A stretch of 64,000 nucleotides of DNA, from NCBI GenBank assembly GCA_001414345.1, contig LLCB01000037.1, positions 62,001 through 126,000 of the forward strand, given 5' to 3'. Within the stretch, counting starts at the first letter, position 1. Each line of letters starts with the position of its first letter. Position numbers and translations under genes: made by a program. The notes below the pieces were generated by a model. It had not been told where the DNA came from, did not search any database, and saw nothing but the letters and a program-made list of their open reading frames with translations. Of this stretch, positions 36,139-45,947 are shown piece by piece. This DNA is from Hymenoscyphus infarciens. Lineage: Eukaryota; Ascomycota; Leotiomycetes; Helotiales; Helotiaceae.

Positions 36139-36855
36139 TCTCTTTAGTTATTCTTATATCCTACGTGATTTAGTAGAACGTGGTTCTAACCTTATATTTC
36201 TAGCTCTAACGCGACTAAATATTTAAATTATTATCTTATTCTTTAAACTCTACTAAAGTATATAATAATATAGAAATTTAATAATAATTTACTTATAATC
36301 TTATATTTAAAAAGCTCTACTAAAAAATGATTATTTTAGCGTAAGTTAGCCTACTTATAATATAGCTAAGTTTTCTCTACCTACTTCTACTACTTCTACT
36401 ACTACTCTTCTTTTACTTAATATACCTTCTCTAGAATAGTATAAAACTAATACTACTTCTAGTATTAAAAGTCTACTAAAAGAGCTTTAAAAGCTACTAA
36501 AGAAGACCTTTTAGAAAGAAGGCCTCTTAAAAAGAAGGCCTTTATATAGCGCGCTTATATTATATATATTAAACTAAGAGCTAGTATAAGTACTATAATA
36601 TACCTATTTATAGTAGTAATTAGCTATATTAGAAAGAGGTAGAAAGAGATAGAAAGAGACGTATCTTTACTATATATAAAGTAAGTATAAATAGCTTTAA
36701 TTTAGATTTTAATATCTTAGTACTCTTAAACTAGTTTAGTAGTATCGTAGTTTAAATCTATCTAGATTTTAGTCTAAAACTACTCTAAATAAGAGTAGTT
36801 TCAAACTAGACTACTAAGCACGTCTATATATAGAGTATAAGAATAACTAAAGAGA
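36139..36855. mobile_element. Tc1/mariner-type TIR element, copy 1 (717 bp), TSD TA
   Basis: A perfect 20-bp terminal inverted repeat, TCTCTTTAGTTATTCTTATA, lies at 36139-36158 and inverted at 36836-36855. TA dinucleotides flank both ends (36137-36138, 36856-36857), the duplication expected for Tc1/mariner/pogo elements. The interior is AT-rich with no reading frame and carries a CTACTTCTACTACTTCTACT microsatellite near 36380. Size and lack of coding sequence suggest a non-autonomous (MITE-like) or RIP-degraded copy. Confidence 0.85.
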
Positions 36856-36978
36856 TAATCGATAAAGCTTAAACTTTTTTAAAATATTTAAAATAAGAGT
36901 TATTTTAAAGTTTTTTAATTCTATACTTTCTCTTACTCTTTACTCTCTTTTTCTCTTCTTTCTCTTTAAAGTAGATAG

Positions 36979-38156
36979 TATAACGACACGAAATATATAT
37001 AATTATAGAAGAGGTATATAGGAGTGCGTTTAGCAGAATAACGTAGAGTAGGTCGTTATAAAGAAGGAATATCAGAGGTAGGGTTTTGCCTTAGATAATA
37101 GTTTAAAGAGATAGAAGAAGGTGTTTATATTAGTTAGATAGGACTTAGACTTTAGTTGTTATTTAGTAGTTGTTAACTGATTTACTATACTAGGTCTAAT
37201 AATTAGATAATCTAATTATCTTACTCTAAAATTCTCTATTCTTTTTCTTAATCCTTAGCCTTTATAGCTTAGATTATACCTTATATCTTGTCTATATTAG
37301 AGAAGTCCTATTAATCTCTCTAGCTTTTAAGCGTAGAGCCTTTATCTTTATTATTCTTAGGCTTCTTAGTATTCTTAGAGATATAGTACTAAGTCGAGGA
37401 CCTTTCTATAGAGACTTGACTTTGTTCTCTAAGAGAGAGCTCTACGCTTAGAAGCGGAGCTTAGGAGAGACCTAGAGTCGCTCTAGATTCTAATATATTA
37501 AATATTAAATTAGAGAGAGAGAGAGTAAGATTAGATTTAGAAGCCTTCTAGATAACTATTATAAGTCGACTTATTCACCGAATCTAGGGTTATTAGAACT
37601 CTTAAGAATACTTAGTATATTCTAATCTCTTAATATATCTATAATACGATTTTTACTAGCTATTTATATAGATACTAAACCCTAGTATTACTAGCTATCT
37701 AAGTAGTCTCTAATTACCTAGCTATATAAGAATACTATCGTAATATTTTAAATTAAGAGTAAATCGACTTCTAAATAAAGAGTAGCGATAAGCTCGAAGG
37801 AGATATTATTAAGACTATTACTAGCGAGGAAGAGTTATTATTTTTTATATAATAGTACGAAATATATACAACTATAGTAGAGGTATATAAGAGTACGTAT
37901 AGAAGAATAACGTATATAGATACTAGGCACTAATATAGAAGAAAAGGAAAAACTATCTCTCTTCTACTCTAGGAGTAGGCTGCTATATATAAGAGGTTCG
38001 GATAGTATAAAAGAGTCTGAAACCGAATAACCTCGGCTAATACAAAAGCCCGAACCTACGTAACCTTTCTAAAACAGACGATATAAGATAATAACTACTA
38101 AAACCTCATATATAGCAGGTACTCCTAGCTATCTAGGATAACAGTATACTGTTATA
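36979..38156 (+). mobile_element. LTR element copy IV, internally deleted (1,178 bp), TSD GATAG
   Basis: Only the first 67 bp of the left LTR remain (36979-37045), then the sequence jumps into the 3' part of the element interior and ends with a full right LTR (37848-38156, 309 bp). The target duplication GATAG is at 36974-36978 and 38157-38161. The same host repeat in inverted orientation near 26,710-26,745 reads through without the element and shows a single GATAG (as CTATC), which confirms the insertion point. The deletion removed the left LTR 3' end and most of the interior. Confidence 0.85.
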
Positions 38157-38746
38157 GATAGATTCTTCTAAGTTATTTTAAAAGTAAAGAGTTTAAAGAC
38201 TTATTATAAACGTATATATAGATATAAGCGTACGAGATAGTAAACTTTACTTAAAACGTCTAATTTTATAACTTGTTATTTTAAAAGAAGCGATTTTATA
38301 GAAGTATAGAAATAATAAAAATAGAAGAGAGTAATTAAGTAATTCTATAATATAAGACTATTTCTAAATACTAAGAGTATTAACTCTTTCTTAAAAGAGA
38401 ATATATAATAGCTATTTCTATTTATTAACTCTTATATATACTTAAAGCACTTAAAACTATAAAGCTAGTATTTATATTATTTATCTTTAAGAGAAAAGAG
38501 AGTTAATATAGATAATTATCTAATAATCCTAAATTTAATTCCGTTCTCGAATAGTTCTTAGACGGTTTTAATACTAGATAGAATAACTTTTCTATAACTG
38601 CTTATTACTAAGATACTTCTTAACTTAAATTATTCTAGTATATAGACTAAACGACTTAGTATATTTAAAAGTGTTAAATATATTAAGTTATCTAATCTTA
38701 TTCTATTACATTTTTAGTAGTATATATTCTAAATAATCCTATTAAT

Positions 38747-41700
38747 TATGACGGTATACCGTTCTATATAGCCGATATTACGTAGCATATGCCGTATATA
38801 TTAGCTTTCAGTAGTTGTTGTTTTATATTATCTAATTTAGGAAGGTTACGTACGTTCGTACGTCTGTCTAGACTTTTAGACGTACTTCGTAGGGTTCGGG
38901 CTTTTGTATTAGCCGACGTATGTCGTTGTTCGGTTTCATACCTCTTTTATATCGTCTAAACCTCTTGTATATAGTAGCCTACTCTTCTAGAGTTAGAAAA
39001 GGCTAGTTTAGCCTTTTCTTCCGTATTAGAGCCTAGTATTTACATATATTATTCTACCAAACGCACTCCTATATGCCTCTTCTATAGTTGTATATATTTC
39101 GTGCTATTATATAAAAAGGCTAAACTCTTCTTCGCCGGTGACAGTATAAATAATATCTCTTTCGAGCTTTTTATCGCTTCTTTTATTTCGAATTCGAAGT
39201 CGACATACCTTTCGCTTTAGGCCAGAATCGGACTAGAAGGACAACATTCTCAAATAGCTAGGTAATCAGAGACCACTCGGACGGCTAGTAATATCAGGGT
39301 TTAGTATCGGTTATAGACAGCTAGTAAAAATCGTGTTACAGACACGTCAAGGGATTAGAATATACTGAGTGTTCCCGAGAGTCCTAATAACCCCAGATTC
39401 GATGAATAAGTCGATATAGTTATTACGAAGGCTTCTAAATCTAACCTTACCCCCCCCCCCCCCCCCCCTCTATCGACATCTTCGAAATATCGAATTCAGT
39501 TCTGCCACGAGGCGTCGAGCGACAACCCCCTTCTAGGGCCACCGCCACCCCCCTTTTCAAAAGACTCTCTGAACTCTCTCTGAACCGAAACCGTATAGCA
39601 AATATAAAAGGTCTCGAAGAGACTTTTTAAATATAGACGATATGTGGACGAGAGATAGCGGTATATAAAGGATAAAACGATCGGTTAGAGATACGAGATA
39701 GACATAATTATAAGCGAACTTCGAAGTTAAAAACATACCACCTTTAAACACTTACCGATCCGACCCTTATTCGAACCTTCGTTTAAACCCTCCTTTGCTT
39801 TTTAAAGCCCTAATTTAGACCTCTTTTGCTTAAGAGACACTGTTACCCTTAATACCTTCCTACTACTTCCTAACTCTTGAATCGGATACGAATCGGTTAA
39901 AATACGCTTTCTATTAGGATAAAACTTAGAAGCGAGCTCTTAGCTAAGTTATTACTATCTTTGTTAATCCTGACTGAACATTATCCGACTCTACTCTGAA
40001 CTTCCCTCGAACTGAAAGACTACGACTGCGGTTACGGACCGAGTCCTCGCCGGTACAAAGGTTGAAAGAGATAGAAGTGGAATTAAGAACAAGATTACGC
40101 TAAAGAAACGTTCGCTTTTCGAGTACGGCCATACTCGAAGAGAATAAGAATAGTTCTTTCATATGTGGGACAAGATTACACCTCAGCTCCGAAACCCGTC
40201 TACTGCGCTTAAGAGACGCTAGAATTACAACTTTACTAAAATGGTAAACGATCTTTTAGCTATAGATAAGGAGGGACACCGAAGCTGAATATTCGGAAAC
40301 GACGAAATCATTCGAAATCAGCACTCCGGTTCAAAAGAATACCCCTCCATCCTTGTCCAGTTCAGCACCGAATCCCCCACGATACGACAGCGACTCTTCT
40401 TCCGAAATCGGAAGATGATTACGAATAAGCCCTTAAGTACCCCGATTCAGACCCGAATCGCTGAACGGAACGAGGCGGCCTACGGGCCTGAACAACACAG
40501 TTCCTACGACAGTACCGATAAATGTCGTACCCGAAACTGTACCCCGTTTTCAACATTCGGCAACAAACTCTTTTGACTAGCCGAAACTGGTCCTTTTGTT
40601 GTCCTGAACGTCGGATAACAATTTCAACTTTGACAACTTCGGCATCAAGTTCATTTGACCAGCCGAAACTGCTCCTTTTGTTGTCCTAAACATCGGATAG
40701 CATTTTCAAATTCGGCAACAACTCTTTTGACTAGCCGAAACTACCCCTTTTGTTGTCCCGAACTTCGGACAACGAAACTCTTCAACATTCGGCAACAAAC
40801 TCTTTTGACCAGCTGAAACCCCACCGACTCTTGTAAGAGTCTTACTTTCTTTCACTTCTGGCAGGCCCAGAAGTTCCTTTTTTTTCATTTGAATTTTTCG
40901 AATCGGATACGAATCGAATCGGTACGCTCTCGAAAGGATAGTGACCTCTTAGCTGAGTTATCACTGTCTACGACATTATCGACTTTTCGGTTCCGACTTT
41001 ACTCTGAACTTTTTCAGACCCACACTCTTTTAGTGAATTTTTCGAATCGGATGCGAATCGGTTAGAATACGCTCTCCATCAGGACGAAACTCAGAAGTGA
41101 GCTCTTAATTGAGTTATCGCTGTCAATCTCGACCGAACACCATCCGATTCTACTCTGAACTTTTGAACTTTTTAAACTTTTGAACTTTTAAACTTTGAAC
41201 TTTCTCCGACCTACTAGACGGATCGGACAACACTCTTTTAGCGAACGCGAATGCTTGCTTTTGATATTAAAGGATTAGAAACGAAGTCTCTTTGTAAGCA
41301 TCTACGAATTGGGTCGGTTACGATTCAGAACCGACATCTCGCTTACGACATTTCAATAAAACAAAGCATCTACGAACGGGGTCAGCTACGATTTAGACCC
41401 TGATCTACCTTCTCGCTTACGACAAAATCAACAAATACAACAATGTAACACTTATACTATCCTGATTCAGCCTAGAACGATAAGAGAGAGAAGACTCGGG
41501 ACGAGTCTTTTTCAAGAGAGGGGGATGTGACGGCATGCCGTCCTATATAGCCGATATTACGTGGCATATGCCGTATATATTAGCTTTCAGTAGTTGTTGT
41601 TTTGCATTGTCTAATTTAGGAAGGTTACGTACGTCTGTACGTCCGTCTAGACCGGGCTTTTGTATTAGCCGACGTATGTCGTTGTTCGGTTTCGTACCCC

Positions 41701-41867
41701 TTTTATATCGTCCGAACCTCTTATATATAGCAGCCTACTCTCCTAGAGTCAGAAAAGGCTAGTTTAGCCTTTTCTTCTATATTAGAGCCTAGTATTTACA
41801 TACGTTATTCTGCTAAACGCACTCTTATATACCTCTTCTATAGTTGTATATATTTCGTACTGTTATA
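38747..41867 (-). mobile_element. LTR element copy II, youngest copy (3,121 bp), TSD TTAAT
   Basis: The element is in minus orientation: its 3' LTR is 38747-39111 (365 bp) and its 5' LTR 41526-41867 (342 bp). The 23-bp size difference is one indel near 41,660. TTAAT duplications lie at 38742-38746 and 41868-41872. The 2.4-kb interior is rich in CpA/TpG and is the least RIP-altered copy, yet still has no gag or pol frame, so the family is non-coding by design and not only by decay. The interior has repeated CCTTTTGTTGTCC and GACCAGCCGAAAC modules (40,520-40,830), a 19-base C run at 39450-39468, and next to the 5' LTR a hairpin AAGACTCG/CGAGTCTT at about 41,490-41,510. Confidence 0.9.
39450..39468. 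repeat. C19 homopolymer inside LTR copy II
   Basis: Nineteen consecutive C residues, which read as a G run on the element's own sense strand. The matching site in copy I (about 24,674) has only GAGGGAGGGGTAAG. It is likely a slippage expansion and a place where sequence quality should be checked. Confidence 0.85.
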
Positions 41868-42269
41868 TTAATATACTAGCTAAATAGACTCTAATAAAGT
41901 ACTAGTATAATTAATTATATAACTAAAAGTCAACTTTTAGTATATAAATTAATAGCTATTTAAGATATAGATTATATATATAAACTACTAATACACTTAA
42001 GTCTTAGTATTACTTTATAAAAGAGCTTATTTAAAGATTTTAATATATAATTAATTAGAATACTTTAAATTTAATAAGAAGTTTATTAATAATTAATAAG
42101 TAGTTAATTAATTTTTTAGTATAAAGTACTAATTTTTAAAAAGTATAGTTATTAAATTATTAGTAAGTCATAAGTACTATATTCTTACTAAGCTTAGAGA
42201 CTATAATGCTAAGATCTTCTCTACTATCTAACTACTTACTTTAAATAATTATAAATTAATAATATATTA

Positions 42270-42992
42270 TCTCTTCAGTTATTCTTATATCTTACGTATA
42301 GACGCGTTTAGTAGTCCGGTTTAAAACTACTCTTATTTAAGGTAGTTTTAGACTAAAATCTAGGTAGCTTCGAACTACGATACTACTAAGCTAGTTTAGG
42401 AGTACTAAGATATTAAAATCTGAATTAAAGCTATTTATACTTACTCTATATATTTCTACCTCTTTATTTAATCTCTCTTACTATTCTTAATAACCTCTAT
42501 CTTATAGAATTCTTTCTAGTTAAGAAACACGTCTATAAGACGTACTTAAGAGGCCTTCTTTTTAGTAGCTTTTAAGGCTCTTTTAGTAGACTTTTTAGTA
42601 CTAGGAGTAGCATTAGCCTTACGCTATTCTAGAGGAGGTATATTAATTAAAAAGAAGGATAAAAGAGTATAAAAGAGGCGGTGGAAGTAGTAGAAGTAGT
42701 AGAAGTAGTAGAAGTAGTAGAAGTAGTAGAAGTAGTAGAAGTAGTAGGAGTAGATAGAGGAAACTTAGCTTATATACTCGTATTATAAGCTAACTTACGT
42801 TGAAATAATGATTTTTTTAGTAGAGCTTTTTAAACATAAGATTATAGGTAAATCATTATTTAATTTCTATATTATTATATACTTTAGTAGGGTTTTAAGA
42901 ATAAGATAATATTTAGTCGCGTTAGAGCTAGAAATATAAGATTAGAACTACGTTCTACTAAATCACGTAAGATATAAGAATAACTAAAGAGA
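42270..42992. mobile_element. Tc1/mariner-type TIR element, copy 2 (723 bp), TSD TA
   Basis: This copy is inverted relative to the one at 36139-36855. Its left end is TCTCTTCAGTTATTCTTATA (one mismatch, a CpA that RIP would change to TpA) and its right end, 42973-42992, is the exact inverse of the family TIR. TA flanks both ends (42268-42269, 42993-42994). A GTAGTAGAA microsatellite occupies about 42,677-42,755. No coding frame. Confidence 0.85.
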
Positions 42993-43778
42993 TAGAAATC
43001 AATAATAAGATAGAATTAACTATATATACTACTTAGAAAATAAGCGAAAATAAATTTAGTTTATAGATCTACTAAAACTTAATTTAAAACTCGATCTACT
43101 ATTTATACCTCTATATATACTTCTATATAGAAGATCTTATAATAATTCAAGAAAGTTAAAAGTATTCTTCTTACTTTAATAATAATAAATAAGAGTAAAA
43201 AAAGATATCTTATACTAAAATTTAAGATATTTAAGTATCTTTATAATATATACGTTAAGATAGTTCTATCTATTACTAACTATTAATGTTCTAGAAGACT
43301 AAAAGTGCTCTACTAAAGCACTTATATAAAAGATAGATAAAAGATCTATTACTATTCTATAAAGATTTAAATAGGTCTTCTTTTAGATAGCTTAGAGCTA
43401 CTAATTAATAGTACTTTTACTAATATCTCAAGAGAAGAGTATATAATATTAATCGTAATTATCTTCTATAACCTCGTTTACTACTATAACTATAAAGCGA
43501 TAAAATACCTTATTAGAGTATAGAAAAAAGAGAATACTATACTACTACTAATATAAGAGAAATATTCAAGATTAGTCTCTAAAGTATAGTAATATTCTAA
43601 ACTATTCCTATATATATAGTACCTTTATTACTTCTAATCTAGGCCTATAAATAATACCTTTTTATATAATAACCTCTTTTCTAGTTTATTTTATTCTCTA
43701 ATCGTAGAGCTAACTAATAAAATCGTTACTTTATAATATTAAGTAATAATTCTAAGTAGGCTAAACCTTTTAATTTAT

Positions 43779-44374
43779 AGTAATTAACTAATTTACTCTC
43801 TAATTAATTTAAAAGGACTATTTTACTCTCTAATTAATTCAAAAGAACTAATTTACCTCTCTTACTAAAAGAGAGGTATTTAGGTTAGAAAAGAGGGATA
43901 TTCTAGTTAGTCGAATATTTCTATTATTTATTAGTTTTATTATATCAATCTACTAAAAAATCAATAAATATAATAAATTTACCTACTTCTATACTATCTA
44001 CTTCCTACTTTATAAGCTACTTCGTAATCCTTTTCCTCTTAGTTAAGCCTAAAAGTCTTTACTCTTTTACTTAGAGCTTTTATTAAATCTTACTTAAATC
44101 AACGATTAGAGGCGCGGTACTAGTATATAGGATAGAAGATAGAGAAGGAATAGCTAGTATAATAATTAAGTAATTAAGTTCTACTATTTTATTATACGAG
44201 CTTTTATTTACTAGAATTTAGGTGTAAATATATATAGAAAATAGTAAATAATTAGTAATTACTAACTAGAATATCCCTCTTTTCTAACTTAAAAACCTCT
44301 CTTTTAGTAAGAGAATTAATTAGAGAGCAAAATAGTTCTTTTGAATTAATTAGAGGGTAAATTAGTCAATTACT
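43779..44374. mobile_element. Long-TIR fold-back element at RIP block edge
   Basis: The left arm is 43779-43911 and the right arm 44261-44374, inverted copies ending in AGTAATTAACTAATTTAC (left) and its near-inverse (right). The left arm has one more internal CTCTAATTAATT unit than the right. Each arm also contains a small hairpin, CCTCTCTT-ACTA-AAAGAGAGG in the left arm. Target duplication is unclear: TTTAATTTAT lies left and TTTAAATTAT right. No coding frame in the roughly 350-bp centre. Confidence 0.7.
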
Positions 44375-44429
44375 GTTTAAATTATATTGTTCGAGATTAT
44401 TAAAATATTTCAGTCAACTCGCTAAAAGT

Positions 44430-44914
44430 CTCGAATAGCTCGAATGTCAAATACTTATCCGAGTTACATTTATTTGATATAAAGCTCTTAGACAGTTTAG
44501 AATACCTGGGCTATTTCAACAAACTCTGCAGGTTGTCTATAGCAAATTTAGAGTATGGCTAGACAGAATTCCTCAAGTATTTAATTGGTTAATAAAGCGT
44601 ACCAGTTATTTTGTCGCGTCATGCTAAGCGAGAATAGCCGCTTCAAGCGTCCTTGAAGATACAGTAGCAAGTACCCCGGCTTGTGGAATTTAACAAGCCA
44701 ATAACAAAACCAAGATCTCGCCATGGCCCTCGAATGTCCTTGCGGTGGCGTCAGTCTGTGCGAACGAGCTCGAAACAAGTGCCGTTTCGTTTCAACTACA
44801 TAGTTCAACAACCACCCTCAAAACCCTCTTCCACGAAATCCTCCCCGACAACAATCAATCAATCAACCAACAAAAAAGAAAAAAAACAAAGACACACCCG
44901 TACCAAAATTCAAA
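44430..44914. other. Promoter-side flank of the HxxHC protein gene
   Basis: Sequence composition returns to normal here. The frames crossing 44581-44914 have no family resemblance; the plus-strand one overlaps the start of the next gene in a different phase. A CAATCAATCAATCAACCAAC-like repeat near 44,852 lies just upstream of the start codon and is probably 5' untranslated sequence. Confidence 0.45.
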
Positions 44915-45604
44915 ATGACAACCCCCCTCACCGAAAAAGAACAGCAGCCCTTCCTAAAATACTCCGACGCCGAAGAAGCTCAACCCCTCTCCTCCCCACC
45001 CCCCTCCCAAAAAGCCCCCCAAACACGCAAGTCCAAAATCCTATCGCACGCCCTAGTAATACTCCTCACCTCGCTCTTCTGGTCCCTCCTCTTCTACCAC
45101 ACGTCCCCGAAACGCCACTGGGGTTCCGCAACCTACAAGTACATCCCCGGCAGCGAACGCATAAACATAACCACCAACGCGCACTACGTGTCTTGCGGAA
45201 ACAGCAGCCAAGACGCCCTCGATTCGGGCTGCAAGTACTCGCTTCTGCACAATGCCTGGGTGCCTTCCGTGTGCGACGCCCCGGATTTCAACGACGAGTA
45301 TCTAGACGATGGGTCATGGGGGGCGTTTGCGGATGAGAATATGACGATGCCGTTGAAAGCGGAGGAGTTGGGGTTTAGGGAGGTGTATTATACCAGTGCG
45401 CGGGATCACGCGAATCATTGCGGGATGATGTGGAAGTTGCAGTTTTGGGCGCTGTTTGAGGAGTGGGGGGCGCTGGATAGCATTATTGCGAGGCCGGGAC
45501 ATACGGATCATTGCGCGCAGTTTTTGATGGATATTGATGCCGAGAGGCATGTTACGCGTGTTGAGGTGGAGTTTGCGGGGTGCTGGGTTCGGAATTGGAA
45601 GTAG
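44915..45604 (+). CDS. Single-pass membrane protein with two HxxHC motifs, UstYa-like
   Basis: A single-exon frame of 229 residues. Residues 1-42 are polar and proline-rich, 43-61 form one membrane segment, and the rest is presumably lumenal, with an N-x-T/S sequon and paired cysteines. Two HxxHC motifs occur: H165-A-N-H168-C169 and H196-T-D-H199-C200. Twin HxxHC motifs behind one N-terminal membrane helix are the hallmark of UstYa-type (DUF3328) proteins, which take part in oxidative cyclisation in fungal peptide and other pathways. The residues around the motifs (CGMMWKLQFWALFEEW) also resemble a separate, uncharacterised fungal family with an HC-x-MW pattern, so the UstYa assignment is tentative. 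It starts about 540 bp from the RIP block and lies about 340 bp from the 3' end of the convergent beta-glucosidase gene. Confidence 0.7.
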   Translation: MTTPLTEKEQQPFLKYSDAEEAQPLSSPPPSQKAPQTRKSKILSHALVILLTSLFWSLLFYHTSPKRHWGSATYKYIPGSERINITTNAHYVSCGNSSQDALDSGCKYSLLHNAWVPSVCDAPDFNDEYLDDGSWGAFADENMTMPLKAEELGFREVYYTSARDHANHCGMMWKLQFWALFEEWGALDSIIARPGHTDHCAQFLMDIDAERHVTRVEVEFAGCWVRNWK

Positions 45605-45947
45605 GAGGTGAGGATGGGGAAGAGCTTTGGGTGTTTTGAGCTAGGCGAGAGGTGATAAGTGATGAGTGTCGTTGCTATTTTGTTTAAACCCTTTCGCACA
45701 CTATGTTAGCATATAATAGAGGGATGGGGTGTACGCGGAATGGTGTGGGCCCTGGAAAAAGTGACTACAAAAGAGTGAGCAGAGAGATATCAGAGAACGA
45801 ACTTAGAATCATAATGATGAATGAGCAAGCAAGAGGAACTTGGAGGAAAAACAAGCCAATATAAAGCAAATTACGAATTTTTATTCATTAATCATTACCT
45901 GTAAACTTCCTCTCCACCACAAATATATACAGAGAAAAAAACTACCA
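45605..45947. other. Convergent 3' intergenic region
   Basis: Lies between the 3' ends of the HxxHC gene and the beta-glucosidase gene. No feature recognised. Confidence 0.4.

Larger units (their letters stand above)
36000..44430. repeat. RIP-degraded block of nested transposable elements (right block)
   Basis: About 8.4 kb with no supported gene. It contains two TA-flanked TIR elements in opposite orientation (36139-36855, 42270-42992), an internally deleted LTR copy (36979-38156), a nearly intact LTR copy (38747-41867) and a long-TIR element at the right edge (43779-44374). The segments between them are AT-rich and CpA/TpG-poor. 36,930-36,978 and 38,157-38,510 together form an inverted relative of 26,380-26,760. 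The stretch 42,993-43,778 was not assigned. Confidence 0.82.

Noticed and set aside
44683..45336. 217-codon plus-strand frame, lysine/proline-rich
   Set aside because: Overlaps the HxxHC gene in another phase; its low-complexity content reflects the C-rich coding strand of that gene.
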